A DNA stretch of 64,000 bases from an uncultured Tessaracoccus sp. (GCF_947255005.1 NZ_CAMYFI010000005.1:1-64000), one strand, 5' to 3'; shown: positions 8,757 to 17,495, numbered from the stretch's first letter. A program made the numbers and translations. Notes: generated by a model not told the origin, from the letters alone.

Positions 8757-10337
8757 ATGGAGCAGTTCTCGGGCCCGACGCGCGCGTGGTTCGAGCGCGC
8801 GCTGGGGGAGCCGACCAAGGTGCAGCGCGAAGCCTGGGACGCCATCTCGCGCGGGGAGAACGCCCTTGTCATCGCTCCGACGGGGTCGGGAAAGACGCTC
8901 GCGGCGTTCCTCTGGGCGATCGACCGCCTGATCGCGGAGCCGCGCCCCGCAGCCCCCGCCACCCGCGTCCTCTACATCTCACCGCTCAAGGCCCTCGGCG
9001 TCGACGTCGAGCGCAACCTCCGCGCCCCACTCCGCGGCATCTCCGACGAGACCCTCGCCTCGGGCGGGGCTCCGGCCGAGGTCCGCGTCGGCGTGCGTTC
9101 GGGCGACACGACGCCCGCCGGGCGTCGCGCCCTCCTCACCACCCCGCCCGACATCCTGATCACCACGCCGGAGTCGCTGTTCCTCATGCTCACGTCGTCG
9201 GCGCGCGAGACGCTCACCGAAGTCGGCACGGTGATCGTCGACGAGGTCCACGCCGTCGCGGGCACCAAGCGCGGGGCGCACCTCGCCGTCTCGCTCGAGC
9301 GCCTCGACGACCTCCTTGCCTCCCCGGCGCAGCGCGTCGGCCTCTCCGCGACGGTCGAGCCGCCCGAGGAGGTGGCCCGCTTCCTGGGCGGCGCGCGGCC
9401 GGTCACGATCGTCAGACCAGCCTCCCACAAGCGCTGGGACCTGTCGGTGGAGGTCCCCGTCCGGGACATGGCCGACCTCACCCGCGACCAGCCCTCCGAC
9501 GACCCCCGCCGCCAGCACTCCATCTGGCCGCACATCGACGAGCGTGTCCTCGACGAAATCCTCGCCCATCGCTCGACGCTCGTCTTCGCCAACTCCCGGC
9601 GCACCGCCGAGCAGGTCACCGACCGCCTCAACGCGCTCCACGCCGCCCGCGCGGAGGAGGCAGGCGAGGCCCCGCCCGCAAACCCCCTCGCCAGAGCCCA
9701 CCACGGCTCCATCTCCAAGGAGCAGCGCGCCCAGATCGAGGACGCTTTGAAACGCGGGGAACTGCGGTGCGTCGTCGCCACCAGTTCGCTCGAGCTCGGC
9801 ATCGACATGGGCGACATCGACCTCGTCATCCAGCTCGCCGCGCCGTTCTCCGTCGCGTCCGGCCTCCAGCGCATCGGCCGCGCGGGCCACCACGTCGGCG
9901 CCGCGTCGGAGGGCATCATCTTCCCGACGCACCGCGCGGACCTCGTCGCGGCCACGGTCGTGGCGGACCGCATGCTCGCCGGCGCCGTCGAGTCCACCCG
10001 CACCGTCGCCAACCCCCTCGACATCCTCGCCCAGCACACCGTCTCCGCCTGCGCGCTCGGGTCGCTCGCCGTCGACGACTGGTGGCACACCCTGCGCCGC
10101 TCGGCCCCGTTCGCGGACCTGCCGCGCGACGCCTTCGACGCCACCCTCGACCTCCTCGCCGCCGTAGCGGGGGCGCTGTCCGACGCCGTGGGGCGCGGCG
10201 CCCTGCCGGACCTGTCGCTCGAGCTGATCGCCGGCGAGGCGGCGGGTTCGCAGTCGGGGCTGGCGAGGGAGTTTGCGGAGGCGCTGAGGGCCCTGGGTGC
10301 CTATTCGACACCCAAGGCCCTCAGGCTGCGGCGGTGA
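8757..10337 (+). CDS. lhr: Lhr-type helicase with a large internal deletion
   Basis: 526 residues, against about 1500 for an intact actinobacterial Lhr. The helicase core is intact: Walker A APTGSGKT at 40-47, a DEVH box in the VIVDEVHA segment, the motif III SAT in GLSATVEPP, and the second-lobe motifs SSLELGIDMG and QRIGRAGH. The Lhr-specific sequence continues to DAFDATLDLL near residue 460 and then jumps to about 60 residues ending TPKALRLRR. That ending resembles the normal extreme C-terminus of Lhr, so the gene looks like an in-frame deletion of roughly 900-1000 codons (winged-helix, beta-barrel and C-terminal domains) rather than a simple premature stop. The start is ATG 8757 with a GATACT -10-like box seven bases upstream, suggesting a leaderless message. 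Activity of this short form is unknown; the core alone may still bind and unwind nucleic acid. Confidence 0.85.
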   Translation: MEQFSGPTRAWFERALGEPTKVQREAWDAISRGENALVIAPTGSGKTLAAFLWAIDRLIAEPRPAAPATRVLYISPLKALGVDVERNLRAPLRGISDETLASGGAPAEVRVGVRSGDTTPAGRRALLTTPPDILITTPESLFLMLTSSARETLTEVGTVIVDEVHAVAGTKRGAHLAVSLERLDDLLASPAQRVGLSATVEPPEEVARFLGGARPVTIVRPASHKRWDLSVEVPVRDMADLTRDQPSDDPRRQHSIWPHIDERVLDEILAHRSTLVFANSRRTAEQVTDRLNALHAARAEEAGEAPPANPLARAHHGSISKEQRAQIEDALKRGELRCVVATSSLELGIDMGDIDLVIQLAAPFSVASGLQRIGRAGHHVGAASEGIIFPTHRADLVAATVVADRMLAGAVESTRTVANPLDILAQHTVSACALGSLAVDDWWHTLRRSAPFADLPRDAFDATLDLLAAVAGALSDAVGRGALPDLSLELIAGEAAGSQSGLAREFAEALRALGAYSTPKALRLRR

Positions 10338-10349
10338 GCGGCGGACGCC

Positions 10350-10730
10350 TCAGACGCCCGTGTTCGGGAGGCTGGGCTTGGCCGGCTTGGTGGGCTTCGT
10401 GTCCTTCTTCACGCGCAGGTCCAGCCCCGGCCACTCGGCCTGGCCGACGATGCCCTCCTTGATGAACGCGGAGTACATGAAGTGCTTGGTCATCGCCTCG
10501 ATGTCCTCCGAGTGGCCGGGGTCGATGACGACTTCGCCCGAGAGGTCCTCCCCGTCGGTCCAGGAGATGGTCAGCGGCTTCTCGAAGTAGTTGTGGAACG
10601 TGACGGAGCCGTGGTCGATGGAGAGGCCGTAGCGCTCTTCGGCGTTGGCGGTGAGCGTGGAGGCGAAGGCCGTCAGCACGAGCACGAGTGCAGCGACTGC
10701 GGTGGTGACGCGGGTAATGGTGGTGCGCAT
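10350..10730 (-). CDS. Small secreted protein ending in LPNTGV
   Basis: 126 residues from the ATG at 10730, which has an AAAGGA ribosome site seven bases upstream; an earlier in-frame ATG at 10772 would spoil the signal peptide. A clear Sec signal peptide (residues 1-28, ending TANA-EE) is followed by a beta-rich domain of about 80 residues of unknown family, then a Lys/Pro spacer (KKDTKPTKPAKP) and the terminal SLPNTGV. The LPNTG motif matches a sortase signal, but nothing follows it except one valine: the hydrophobic anchor and basic tail are absent. The protein is therefore exported but is not a conventional sortase substrate. It is convergent with lhr, 12 bp from it. Function not recognised. 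Confidence 0.7.
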   Translation of the reverse strand: MRTTITRVTTAVAALVLVLTAFASTLTANAEERYGLSIDHGSVTFHNYFEKPLTISWTDGEDLSGEVVIDPGHSEDIEAMTKHFMYSAFIKEGIVGQAEWPGLDLRVKKDTKPTKPAKPSLPNTGV

Positions 10731-10868
10731 GGCAGGTCCTTTCAAGCCGGTTGCGGGTGTGTGTCCCTTCACCCATCTGAACGCGGTGACCCCAGCGCCC
10801 GGTTGACACCGGACTCGGACGAATTTCGCCGGGCCGGCAGATGCGGCCTCCTTGCCTGCCGTGCCAAA

Positions 10869-11801
10869 ATGGCGAGGATGGCAGCCGAGGCGTGGGAGAG
10901 ACTCGTCGCGACGTACAGCGTCGACGACGTGCAGCTCGCTGCCCGCTACGCGCTCGACCCCGACGTGCTCCTCGAGGTCTCCGGCGCCGACCGCATCGGC
11001 GACCTCAGCCCCGGCAACGTCTCCTCATTCGGGCACGTGAGCTCCGCCTGGTTTGACAGCCTCCGTCAGGGAGACGCCCGGGACATCGGCCTCGCCCACG
11101 ACCTGCGCGGCGCGCTCGAACGCCGGCAGTGGCTCTGGCTGGGTGAGATCTCCGCCGACGATCTGGCTGCGGCCCAGGAGCGGGTCGGCTACGGGCTGCT
11201 GCGTCAGGCAGGCCCAGCGCGCGACGGCCTGATCCCCGTCGCGATGAATCCCTGCGCCTTCGTGCGCCACTGGCTCCACGGCACCGACGATCAACAGCGC
11301 TTCATGCGGTGGGCGGTGGAAGGCACCGACTCCATGCGCATCTCCCGCCAGGACCTCGCCGCGCTGCGCGACGCCGGCGTACCGATCCTCCACCGGCACC
11401 CGCTGCTGCGGTTCCTGCGCTCCCCGAAGGTGATCGCCTACCTCGTCGTGCTCATCTACTCCTCACTGCGCGCGCTGCCAGTGATGTTCGTGAAGCAGTT
11501 TCACGGCAAGGTGTGGATCATCTGGGCGATCGACCTCATCACCGCCATCCCGTACACGTGGGGCATCATCGCGATGGTCGCCGCCCGCAAGACGAGCACA
11601 CGGATACTGGGGATGGTCGTCGCGCTGACCACCTTCGTCGCGCCCTACATCTACTTCTGGACCCACGGCCGGGGTTACCCGTGGTTTGTGACGGTCATCG
11701 TCATAGGGATGATCGTCGCTGCGATCGTGCTCGAGGGGTGGCGTTGGCTACGAGACCACGTGGTCGCCCGCAGCCTTCGTGCGGCCCCGGACATCGCGTA
11801 G
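10869..11801 (+). CDS. Hypothetical membrane protein with soluble N-terminal domain
   Basis: About 310 residues. The first ~180 residues are soluble and helical with no recognised family. They are followed by three to four hydrophobic segments (around KVIAYLVVLIYSSL, VWIIWAIDLITAIPYTWGIIAMV, ILGMVVALTTFVAPYIYF and FVTVIVIGMIVAAIVL) and a short basic tail. The start is ATG 10869 or the nearby ATG 10878; both are close to the end of a GC-rich leader without a clear ribosome site. The 3' end overlaps the convergent phosphatidylcholine-synthase-like gene by 54 bp. Function not recognised. Confidence 0.65.
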   Translation: MARMAAEAWERLVATYSVDDVQLAARYALDPDVLLEVSGADRIGDLSPGNVSSFGHVSSAWFDSLRQGDARDIGLAHDLRGALERRQWLWLGEISADDLAAAQERVGYGLLRQAGPARDGLIPVAMNPCAFVRHWLHGTDDQQRFMRWAVEGTDSMRISRQDLAALRDAGVPILHRHPLLRFLRSPKVIAYLVVLIYSSLRALPVMFVKQFHGKVWIIWAIDLITAIPYTWGIIAMVAARKTSTRILGMVVALTTFVAPYIYFWTHGRGYPWFVTVIVIGMIVAAIVLEGWRWLRDHVVARSLRAAPDIA

Positions 11802-12482
11802 CATCCCGCTGACGAGGAACCAGCCGCCGCCCAGCCAGAACAGCACCAACAGCCACGTCGGCCGCACCGGGTGCAGCGCGACGAGGGCGCCCGTGGCGAC
11901 GACCCACGTGAGGATCGCGGCGATGTTGATCGCCATGAACTTCCTCACCCGGAACGGGTGCGTGTAGTGGGTGGGCACCAGGGTCAGCACCGCGAGCACC
12001 AGCGTGATGACGATGTTTGCCCAACCGGGCGTGGCAAGGACGTACATCGCCACCGCGACGACGTTCCACGCGGCGGGGAAGCCGACGAAGTAGTGGTCGG
12101 TGGACTTCCAGTTGGCGTTGGCGTAGCAGAACATCGACGAGATCAGCACGACGATCGCCAGCAGCTCCGGCACCGGTTTGGGGCCCATCGGCAGGTGGAT
12201 CGCCATGAACACCGCAGGGATGAACGTCCACGTGAGGTAGTCCACGACGATGTCGACCACCCCGCCGTCAAACCACGGCAGCACCTCCTTCACCCGCGCG
12301 CGGCGGGCGAGCGTGCCGTCGACCCCGTCGATCATCATCGCGATCGCGAGCCACAACCACATCCACGCGATCCGCCCCTCGATGAGCGCGACGGTGGCGA
12401 GCATCGCAAACACGAAGCCGCTCAGCGTGAGTGCATGCACCGCCCACGCGCGAGCCCGATCTGCCGAATTGGAAAACGCCAT
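11748..12482 (-). CDS. pcs: Phosphatidylcholine synthase-like CDP-alcohol phosphatidyltransferase
   Basis: 244 residues with seven to eight membrane segments. It carries the CDP-alcohol phosphotransferase signature: DG at 55-56, AR at 59-60, then G73xxxD77xxxD81. The N-terminal AWAVHALTLSG and the longer spacing before GxxxD resemble bacterial phosphatidylcholine synthases (Pcs), which join CDP-diacylglycerol and choline directly, rather than the PgsA or Pis families. Choline specificity is inferred from this resemblance. I chose ATG 12482 (MAFSNSAD); ATG 12500 is also possible. The gene overlaps the convergent membrane-protein gene by 54 bp. No choline transporter or other lipid gene lies nearby. 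Confidence 0.72.
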   Translation of the reverse strand: MAFSNSADRARAWAVHALTLSGFVFAMLATVALIEGRIAWMWLWLAIAMMIDGVDGTLARRARVKEVLPWFDGGVVDIVVDYLTWTFIPAVFMAIHLPMGPKPVPELLAIVVLISSMFCYANANWKSTDHYFVGFPAAWNVVAVAMYVLATPGWANIVITLVLAVLTLVPTHYTHPFRVRKFMAINIAAILTWVVATGALVALHPVRPTWLLVLFWLGGGWFLVSGMLRDVRGRTKAAGDHVVS

Positions 12483-12547
12483 TCCGCAAGTGTGGCGCAT
12501 GCCCCGCAGCCGAGCCCAACTGGCCCGCCGTAGGCGACGGGACCTGC

Positions 12548-14302
12548 TCACTCCGGCTGCGCGGTGCGTTTCTCCTCCACACCCACGACGACAGCGCCCG
12601 GCCCCACGAGTACCCAGCTACCGTCCTCGTCACGACGGGGCGCAGCCCAGCTCGCCAGCAGCGGCCCCGTCACGGGGAGGGGCTTCTCGCCCTGGGCCCG
12701 AGTGGCGGCCACCACGAAGCCGGGGCGACGCATGAGCAGGGTGTCGTCGTCGACGACCTCGACGCGCGTGGCGCTGAGGGAGGGGTCCGTCGCGCCGGGG
12801 AGGACCTCGCGGAGCGCCAGCAGCGCGCGGTACCACTCGAGCATCCGACGATGCCCCTCGCGCTCGCGCTCGTCCCAGCGCAGTTTGGCTGACGTGAACG
12901 TCGCCTCGGCCTGAGGATCGGGGACCTCGTCGCTCCACCCCATCTCGGCGAACTCGCGCGCGCGACCCTCGGAGACGAGTGGGGCCAGCTCGTCTCCGAG
13001 GTCGGCGAAGAACGGGAACGGTGTCGAGGCCGCCCACTCCTCGCCCATGAAGATCATCGGCGTGAACGGGGCCAGCAGGAGAAGCGCGGCGGCTGCGGCC
13101 TGGCGGTCGGCGTCGCGCAGGCGGTCGCCGGCGGCGCGGTTACCCACCTGGTCATGGTTCTGGATGAACGTGATGAATGAGTGCCCGTCGTACAGCGGAG
13201 TGGTGGGCTCTACGGGTGCGCCCCAGTCTTCGCCGCGGAACGTCGAATATGTGCCGTCGTGGATGAATACCCTAGTGAGTGCCTTGTCGAGCACCTCGGC
13301 GGTGCCGAAGTCGACGTAGTATCCCTGCGTCTCGCCGGTAAAGAATGCGTGCAGCGCGTGGTGCACGTCATCGGCCCACTGGGCGTCCATGCCGCGTGCG
13401 AAGGCGACGGAGTTCGTCGGGCTCACCATGGATGGCTGGTTCAAATCCGACTCAGCGGTGATGAACAACGGGCGGCCGAGCTCCTGCTCCCAAGCGAGGG
13501 ATGCGTCGGCGATCTCCGCGAGGAAATGCTGCTCCGAATCGTCCGCGAGCGCGTGCACCGCGTCGAGGCGCAACCCGTCGCACTGGAACCGCGCGAGCCA
13601 CTGATGCGCTGCTCCGAGGAAGAACGCGCGCACCTCGTCGGCGTGCTCCTGATCCAGGTTGAGTGCCGCACCCCACGGCGTCTGGTGCTTGTCCGTGAAG
13701 TAGGGCCCGAACTCCCCGAGGTAGTTGCCCTCCGGGCCGAGGTGGTTGTAGACGACGTCGAGGATCACGCCCAGCCCGCGCGCGTGGCAGGCGTCGATGA
13801 ACCGCACGAACGCCTCCGGCCCGCCGTACGCCTGATGCACGGCATATTGCCCGACGCCGTCGTACCCCCAGCCCCAGCGCCCAGGAAAATCCGCGACGGG
13901 CATCACCTCCACCGCGTCGACGCCCAACTCGACAAGGTAGTCCAGCTTGCCGATAGCCGCATCGAAGGTGCCCTCGTCAGTAAACGTGCCGACGTGCAGC
14001 TCGTACAGCACGCCGCCGCGGAGATCGACGCCCTCCCACTGTGGGCGGTCGATGGCTGCGGGGTCGACGATGCGGCTGGCGCCGTGCGGACCGTCAGGCT
14101 GGGCGAGGCTGCGTGGATCCGGGCGAGGCGAGCCGCCGTCGAGGGAAAAGGCGTAGCGGGAGCCGGGTTCGAGCGCGGCGTCGGCTACCCACCAGCCGGC
14201 GCGTTCTGCGTCGGGGTGCATCGGTCGGGAAGTTTCATCGACGACGAGGTCGACGCGGTTGGCTCGGGGTGCCCACAGTGCTGGACGGGTGAAATCACGC
14301 AT
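12548..14302 (-). CDS. treZ: Malto-oligosyltrehalose trehalohydrolase
   Basis: 584 residues, normal length for TreZ. This GH13 enzyme releases trehalose from maltooligosyl-trehalose made by TreY. An N-terminal E-set/CBM48-like domain (about 1-90) precedes the barrel. VVYNH is at 183-187, the nucleophile in GLRLD at D247, the acid/base in TAESD at E284, and the third carboxylate in FIQNHDQVG. The start is ATG 14302, ten bases past the end of the vapC remnant. The expected partner treY lies upstream on the same strand, but a vapB/vapC' remnant sits between them, so treZ may now depend on read-through from treY or on vapB transcription. No treX is present in the window. Confidence 0.93.
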   Translation of the reverse strand: MRDFTRPALWAPRANRVDLVVDETSRPMHPDAERAGWWVADAALEPGSRYAFSLDGGSPRPDPRSLAQPDGPHGASRIVDPAAIDRPQWEGVDLRGGVLYELHVGTFTDEGTFDAAIGKLDYLVELGVDAVEVMPVADFPGRWGWGYDGVGQYAVHQAYGGPEAFVRFIDACHARGLGVILDVVYNHLGPEGNYLGEFGPYFTDKHQTPWGAALNLDQEHADEVRAFFLGAAHQWLARFQCDGLRLDAVHALADDSEQHFLAEIADASLAWEQELGRPLFITAESDLNQPSMVSPTNSVAFARGMDAQWADDVHHALHAFFTGETQGYYVDFGTAEVLDKALTRVFIHDGTYSTFRGEDWGAPVEPTTPLYDGHSFITFIQNHDQVGNRAAGDRLRDADRQAAAAALLLLAPFTPMIFMGEEWAASTPFPFFADLGDELAPLVSEGRAREFAEMGWSDEVPDPQAEATFTSAKLRWDEREREGHRRMLEWYRALLALREVLPGATDPSLSATRVEVVDDDTLLMRRPGFVVAATRAQGEKPLPVTGPLLASWAAPRRDEDGSWVLVGPGAVVVGVEEKRTAQPE

Positions 14303-14311
14303 GATCCCAGC

Positions 14312-14467
14312 CTAAGGGAGGGGAGTGCCACGACGAGCGTGCGAAGCGTCAGAGCTCGAGCGCGTTGGGAGGGTCTGTGGCGGAGAAATCCTGATGGCTT
14401 GGAGGAACCCGGAGGCTTCCGGCTCGGCCAGCACGATCGCCATCATCACAGAGGAGTCGATGATCAC
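14312..14467 (-). pseudogene. vapC toxin stump (PIN domain N-terminus only)
   Basis: A GTG start at 14467 overlaps the vapB stop by four bases (GTGA), the usual vapBC arrangement. The first ~25 residues read like a PIN-domain VapC (VIIDSSVMMAIVLAEPEASG, with the first acidic residue D4), then the similarity ends and the frame stops after 51 codons. An intact VapC has about 130 residues and three more acidic catalytic residues, all missing. The toxin is therefore inactive. The loss abuts the treZ start, so a deletion probably removed the 3' part of vapC. Confidence 0.7.
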
Positions 14468-14715
14468 GCGGGCAGCCCATCGTCTCCGTAGAGGTACTGG
14501 TCAGATGGGGTGTCATCGAGGCGAGGGAGACGTTTGGCACGCTCGATGATGCTCATGATGTAGGCGTTGGACATGCTGCGGCTGCGTGCTCGCTGCACGC
14601 GCGCATGGCGCTCCTCGATAGAGCGGCGCACGGCCGTCGTGAGCGACTCGCCGGTGAGTGCCGCGAGCTCCCGTGCGAGTGCGTCAGTGGCTGGGTCTTT
14701 GACATTGATCGCCAT
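14464..14715 (-). CDS. vapB: VapB-type antitoxin (orphan)
   Basis: 83 residues, starting MAINVKDPATDALARELAAL. This is the short DNA-binding N-terminus of the Rv0623/PSK-type VapB family, followed by a helical, charged toxin-binding tail. It normally neutralises a PIN-domain RNase VapC encoded immediately downstream with a four-base overlap; here that overlap survives but vapC is cut to 51 codons. The gene sits between treY and treZ in the same orientation. A dyad in its promoter region suggests it can still autoregulate. Confidence 0.85.
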   Translation of the reverse strand: MAINVKDPATDALARELAALTGESLTTAVRRSIEERHARVQRARSRSMSNAYIMSIIERAKRLPRLDDTPSDQYLYGDDGLPA

Positions 14716-14718
14716 AGT

Positions 14719-14759
14719 TCTATCTTCATCGACGAGTTAGGTAGAACTGGGTAGATAAT
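14719..14759 (-). promoter_or_regulatory. Putative vapB promoter/operator
   Basis: On the minus strand, GTTCTA and TAGAAC arms form a dyad across the region just upstream of the vapB ATG, next to a TATCTACC -10-like sequence. Autoregulation by VapB is typical of the family; use of this site is inferred. Confidence 0.4.
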
Positions 14760-14768
14760 TGGGCCAGA

Positions 14769-17318
14769 TTACTCCCTGGACTGCTCAGGCACGAGCAGCG
14801 CGACGGGGTAGGTGCCGAGAACATCGGCGACGGGGGTCTGTCCGCCCGAGACCACCTCGTCGGTGAACAGGTTGCGGAAGGTGCCGTCGGGCAGGAAGAG
14901 CGTGTGATCGCCCCAGCCGTCGCGCTCGGCGAGCTTCGCGGCGAGCCGCGTGACGACGGTGATGGCCGCCACCTCGTCGCCCGTGCCACGTGAGAACGCC
15001 ACCGCGTGGCCCGTGGTGGAGGCGATGGGGTGATACTGTGCGCTCGGCCCGCGGTACGCGTCGGCGTGCTCACGACGGTGGCGCAGCGCCAGGCTGGTGA
15101 CGAACAGCTTCTCCGTGTCGAGATCTGTAGGCGGGTTCTCTTGCAGCGACGCGAGGATGCCTGCGCGACGGTAGAAATCCACTTCGCGGCGGTTGTCGGG
15201 GTCGACGAGCGAGAGGTCGACGACCTCGCAGCCCTGATACACGTCGGGCACACCCGGCATGGTGAGCTGGAGCAGCTTCTGGCCGAGAATGTTGGCCCGC
15301 ACGGATTCGGCGGTGATCTGGGTAAACGCATCGAGCGCCGCGGCAACATCGTCGCTTCCGAGCGCGAACGCAGCCAGCTCTTGCACCGCGGCCTCGTACT
15401 GCTCGTCGGGCTCAGTCCAGCCGGTGTAGCGCTTGGCCTCGCGCATGGCCTTCGTGAGGTACGCGGCGAGCCGCTCGGCGGTGATGGGGTGCTGCCCGGC
15501 AGCGGTACCCGGAAGGCGCCACTCGGCAACCAACGTCTGCCACAAGAACAGCTCGGTGGCGCCGTCGACGAGCTCTGAACGCTCGTCGGCAACCGCCGCG
15601 CGCAGCTCCGACAAACATGTTTCCCACTCGCGTGGGAACTCGGTGAGTGCCGCCAGTCGAGCGCGGACGTCTTCGGAGCGTTTCGTGTCGTGGGTGGACA
15701 AGGTGGTCATCGCGCTCGGCCACAGCCTGGTTTGCTGCTCGCTAAACTCGTGGAACGCGTCAGGCGGCAGGCCCACCACCGTCGGCTCCGTACCCACCTC
15801 GTTCACCGCGATGAAGCGGTTCCAGCGGTAGAACGACGTGTCTTCCTTCGACTTCGCCATCACCGGCCCGCACGTCTGCGCGAACCGCACCATGAACTCG
15901 GCGCGCAGCACGCCCACCTCGTCGCGCTCATCGGGAAACTCGGTGGTGACTTCCTCCGCATCCACTGCGGGCAGCGTCTCAGCCCCGCACCCCTCGTCGC
16001 CGGTGCCAGGCTCGCCCATGGCGAGCGCGAGCACGAGGTCGAGGGTGTCTTGCTCGTCGTCGGTGAGGTTGGGGCGCGCGCGATCGGCGGCGTCGATGAG
16101 CACCTGACGCTCCTCGTCACTCGCAGGCAGGCCGGGCTCGACGTAGGCGCGGTAGCGATCCATGCCGATGAGCAGCTCGATGATGGCGTGCATGATTTGG
16201 CGGCGAGTGTGGTCGCGGAGACGGATGTCGGCGTCGCAGATGGCGACGACGATGGACGTGAGGCGGTTCACCTCGGTGAACAGCATCGTTTCGACGACCT
16301 CGTGCTTCGCCTCGATGAGGGCGGCATGGAAGCCCTGGGCCGACTCCGTCGCCCGCTCCCAGATGTCGTTCAACCGTGGCAGGGCAGCGGATTCGTGGAA
16401 CAGGCCGGTGATGCGCTGCAGCGCATCGTAGCCCGTGGTGCCGGCGCAATCGAACGCCTGGGGGAGCACCTCGTCGGCTTCGAGAATTTTCTCCGCGACG
16501 ATCCACGCGCCGTCGGTGACTTCGTGCAGCCTAGCAACGTAGGCTCGCGGATTGGCGAGACCATCGATGTGGTCGAGCCGGAAGCCCTGGAACAGCCCCT
16601 CGCGGTAGAGCTCCAGCAGCTTCGCGTGCGTCGCGTCGAACACCGCCGGATCTTCCACGCGCACCGCGGCGAGCGTGTCGACGTCGAAGAATCGCCGGTA
16701 GTTGAGCTCCTCAGAGCCGACGCGCCAATGCGCCAGGCGATACCACTGGTGTTCAAGCAGCTCGGCGATGGGCAATTCCTCGGTGCCAGGGCGCACCGGG
16801 AATACGTGGTCGAAGTAGCTCACGACGGGCTGCTCGCCGAGCCCCGGCACGCTGCGGGTTTCCACCTTGATATTGCCCGACGACAGCTCCTTGCCGATTT
16901 TCTCTCCCAGCACCGGCATCAAAATGGCCTGGTCGCTGGAGAGATCCATGTCGAACCAGCGCGCGTACTGCGAATCGGCGCCGCTGCGCATCACGTCCCA
17001 CAACGCGGTGTTCAACCACATGGGCGTGGGCACTGACATGTGGTTGGGCACCACGTCGACCACGAGTCCCAGCCCATGCTCCGACGCAGCCGCAGCCAGC
17101 CGGCGGAAACCCTCTTCGCCGCCCAGATCGTCGGAGACGCGCGAGTGGTCGACGACGTCGTAGCCGTGCATGGAGCCAGGTGCGGCCTGCAAAATAGGCG
17201 AGCAGAACACGTGCGTGACGCCGAGCGCCTGCAAATACGGGATGCGGCCGGCGGCGTCGTCGAAGGTGAACGACGGCGTGAGCTGGAGACGGTACGTGGA
17301 AGCGGGGGTGTTCAACAC
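14769..17318 (-). CDS. treY: Malto-oligosyltrehalose synthase
   Basis: 849 residues from a GTG at 17318. TreY rearranges the reducing-end alpha-1,4 link of maltodextrins to the alpha,alpha-1,1 trehalosyl link. It is a GH13 family member with STYRLQL at the N-terminus (residues 7-13), VPNHM at 90-94, the nucleophile D249 in GFRLDHIDG, the acid/base E276 in WIVAEKILE, and STHDTKRSED later in the chain. It is first in the broken treY-vapB-vapC'-treZ unit. Upstream is a divergent DUF4091 gene, with about 180 bp between the starts. The long in-frame extension beyond 17318 is not TreY-like, and ASTYRLQL fits the family N-terminus, hence the start choice. Confidence 0.93.
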   Translation of the reverse strand: MLNTPASTYRLQLTPSFTFDDAAGRIPYLQALGVTHVFCSPILQAAPGSMHGYDVVDHSRVSDDLGGEEGFRRLAAAASEHGLGLVVDVVPNHMSVPTPMWLNTALWDVMRSGADSQYARWFDMDLSSDQAILMPVLGEKIGKELSSGNIKVETRSVPGLGEQPVVSYFDHVFPVRPGTEELPIAELLEHQWYRLAHWRVGSEELNYRRFFDVDTLAAVRVEDPAVFDATHAKLLELYREGLFQGFRLDHIDGLANPRAYVARLHEVTDGAWIVAEKILEADEVLPQAFDCAGTTGYDALQRITGLFHESAALPRLNDIWERATESAQGFHAALIEAKHEVVETMLFTEVNRLTSIVVAICDADIRLRDHTRRQIMHAIIELLIGMDRYRAYVEPGLPASDEERQVLIDAADRARPNLTDDEQDTLDLVLALAMGEPGTGDEGCGAETLPAVDAEEVTTEFPDERDEVGVLRAEFMVRFAQTCGPVMAKSKEDTSFYRWNRFIAVNEVGTEPTVVGLPPDAFHEFSEQQTRLWPSAMTTLSTHDTKRSEDVRARLAALTEFPREWETCLSELRAAVADERSELVDGATELFLWQTLVAEWRLPGTAAGQHPITAERLAAYLTKAMREAKRYTGWTEPDEQYEAAVQELAAFALGSDDVAAALDAFTQITAESVRANILGQKLLQLTMPGVPDVYQGCEVVDLSLVDPDNRREVDFYRRAGILASLQENPPTDLDTEKLFVTSLALRHRREHADAYRGPSAQYHPIASTTGHAVAFSRGTGDEVAAITVVTRLAAKLAERDGWGDHTLFLPDGTFRNLFTDEVVSGGQTPVADVLGTYPVALLVPEQSRE

Positions 17319-17495
17319 GCTTGCCAGCCTAGAGCATGCGCTTGACAATTCCGCCCGAACGCGAATGCGACGATGCCACACGCTTGATTGCCGCACCCGG
17401 CCTGGAACACTAGATGCACCAACACCCAACCGACGCGCCAGCCGCAGCACACGAACCGATACGGCCGCAGCGCATCCCACGAAAGGACGCACTCA

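Noticed and set aside
10482..10868. A 5' extension of the membrane protein gene upstream of 10869
   Set aside because: It is antisense to the LPNTGV protein and has no hydrophobic or family features; the internal ATGs at 10869/10878 are better.
14312..14715. An active vapBC toxin-antitoxin pair
   Set aside because: The vapC frame ends after 51 codons and lacks most of the PIN domain.
17342..17370. A TTGACA promoter between treY and the DUF4091 gene
   Set aside because: The -35 hexamer is perfect, but no acceptable -10 hexamer lies 16-18 bp away.
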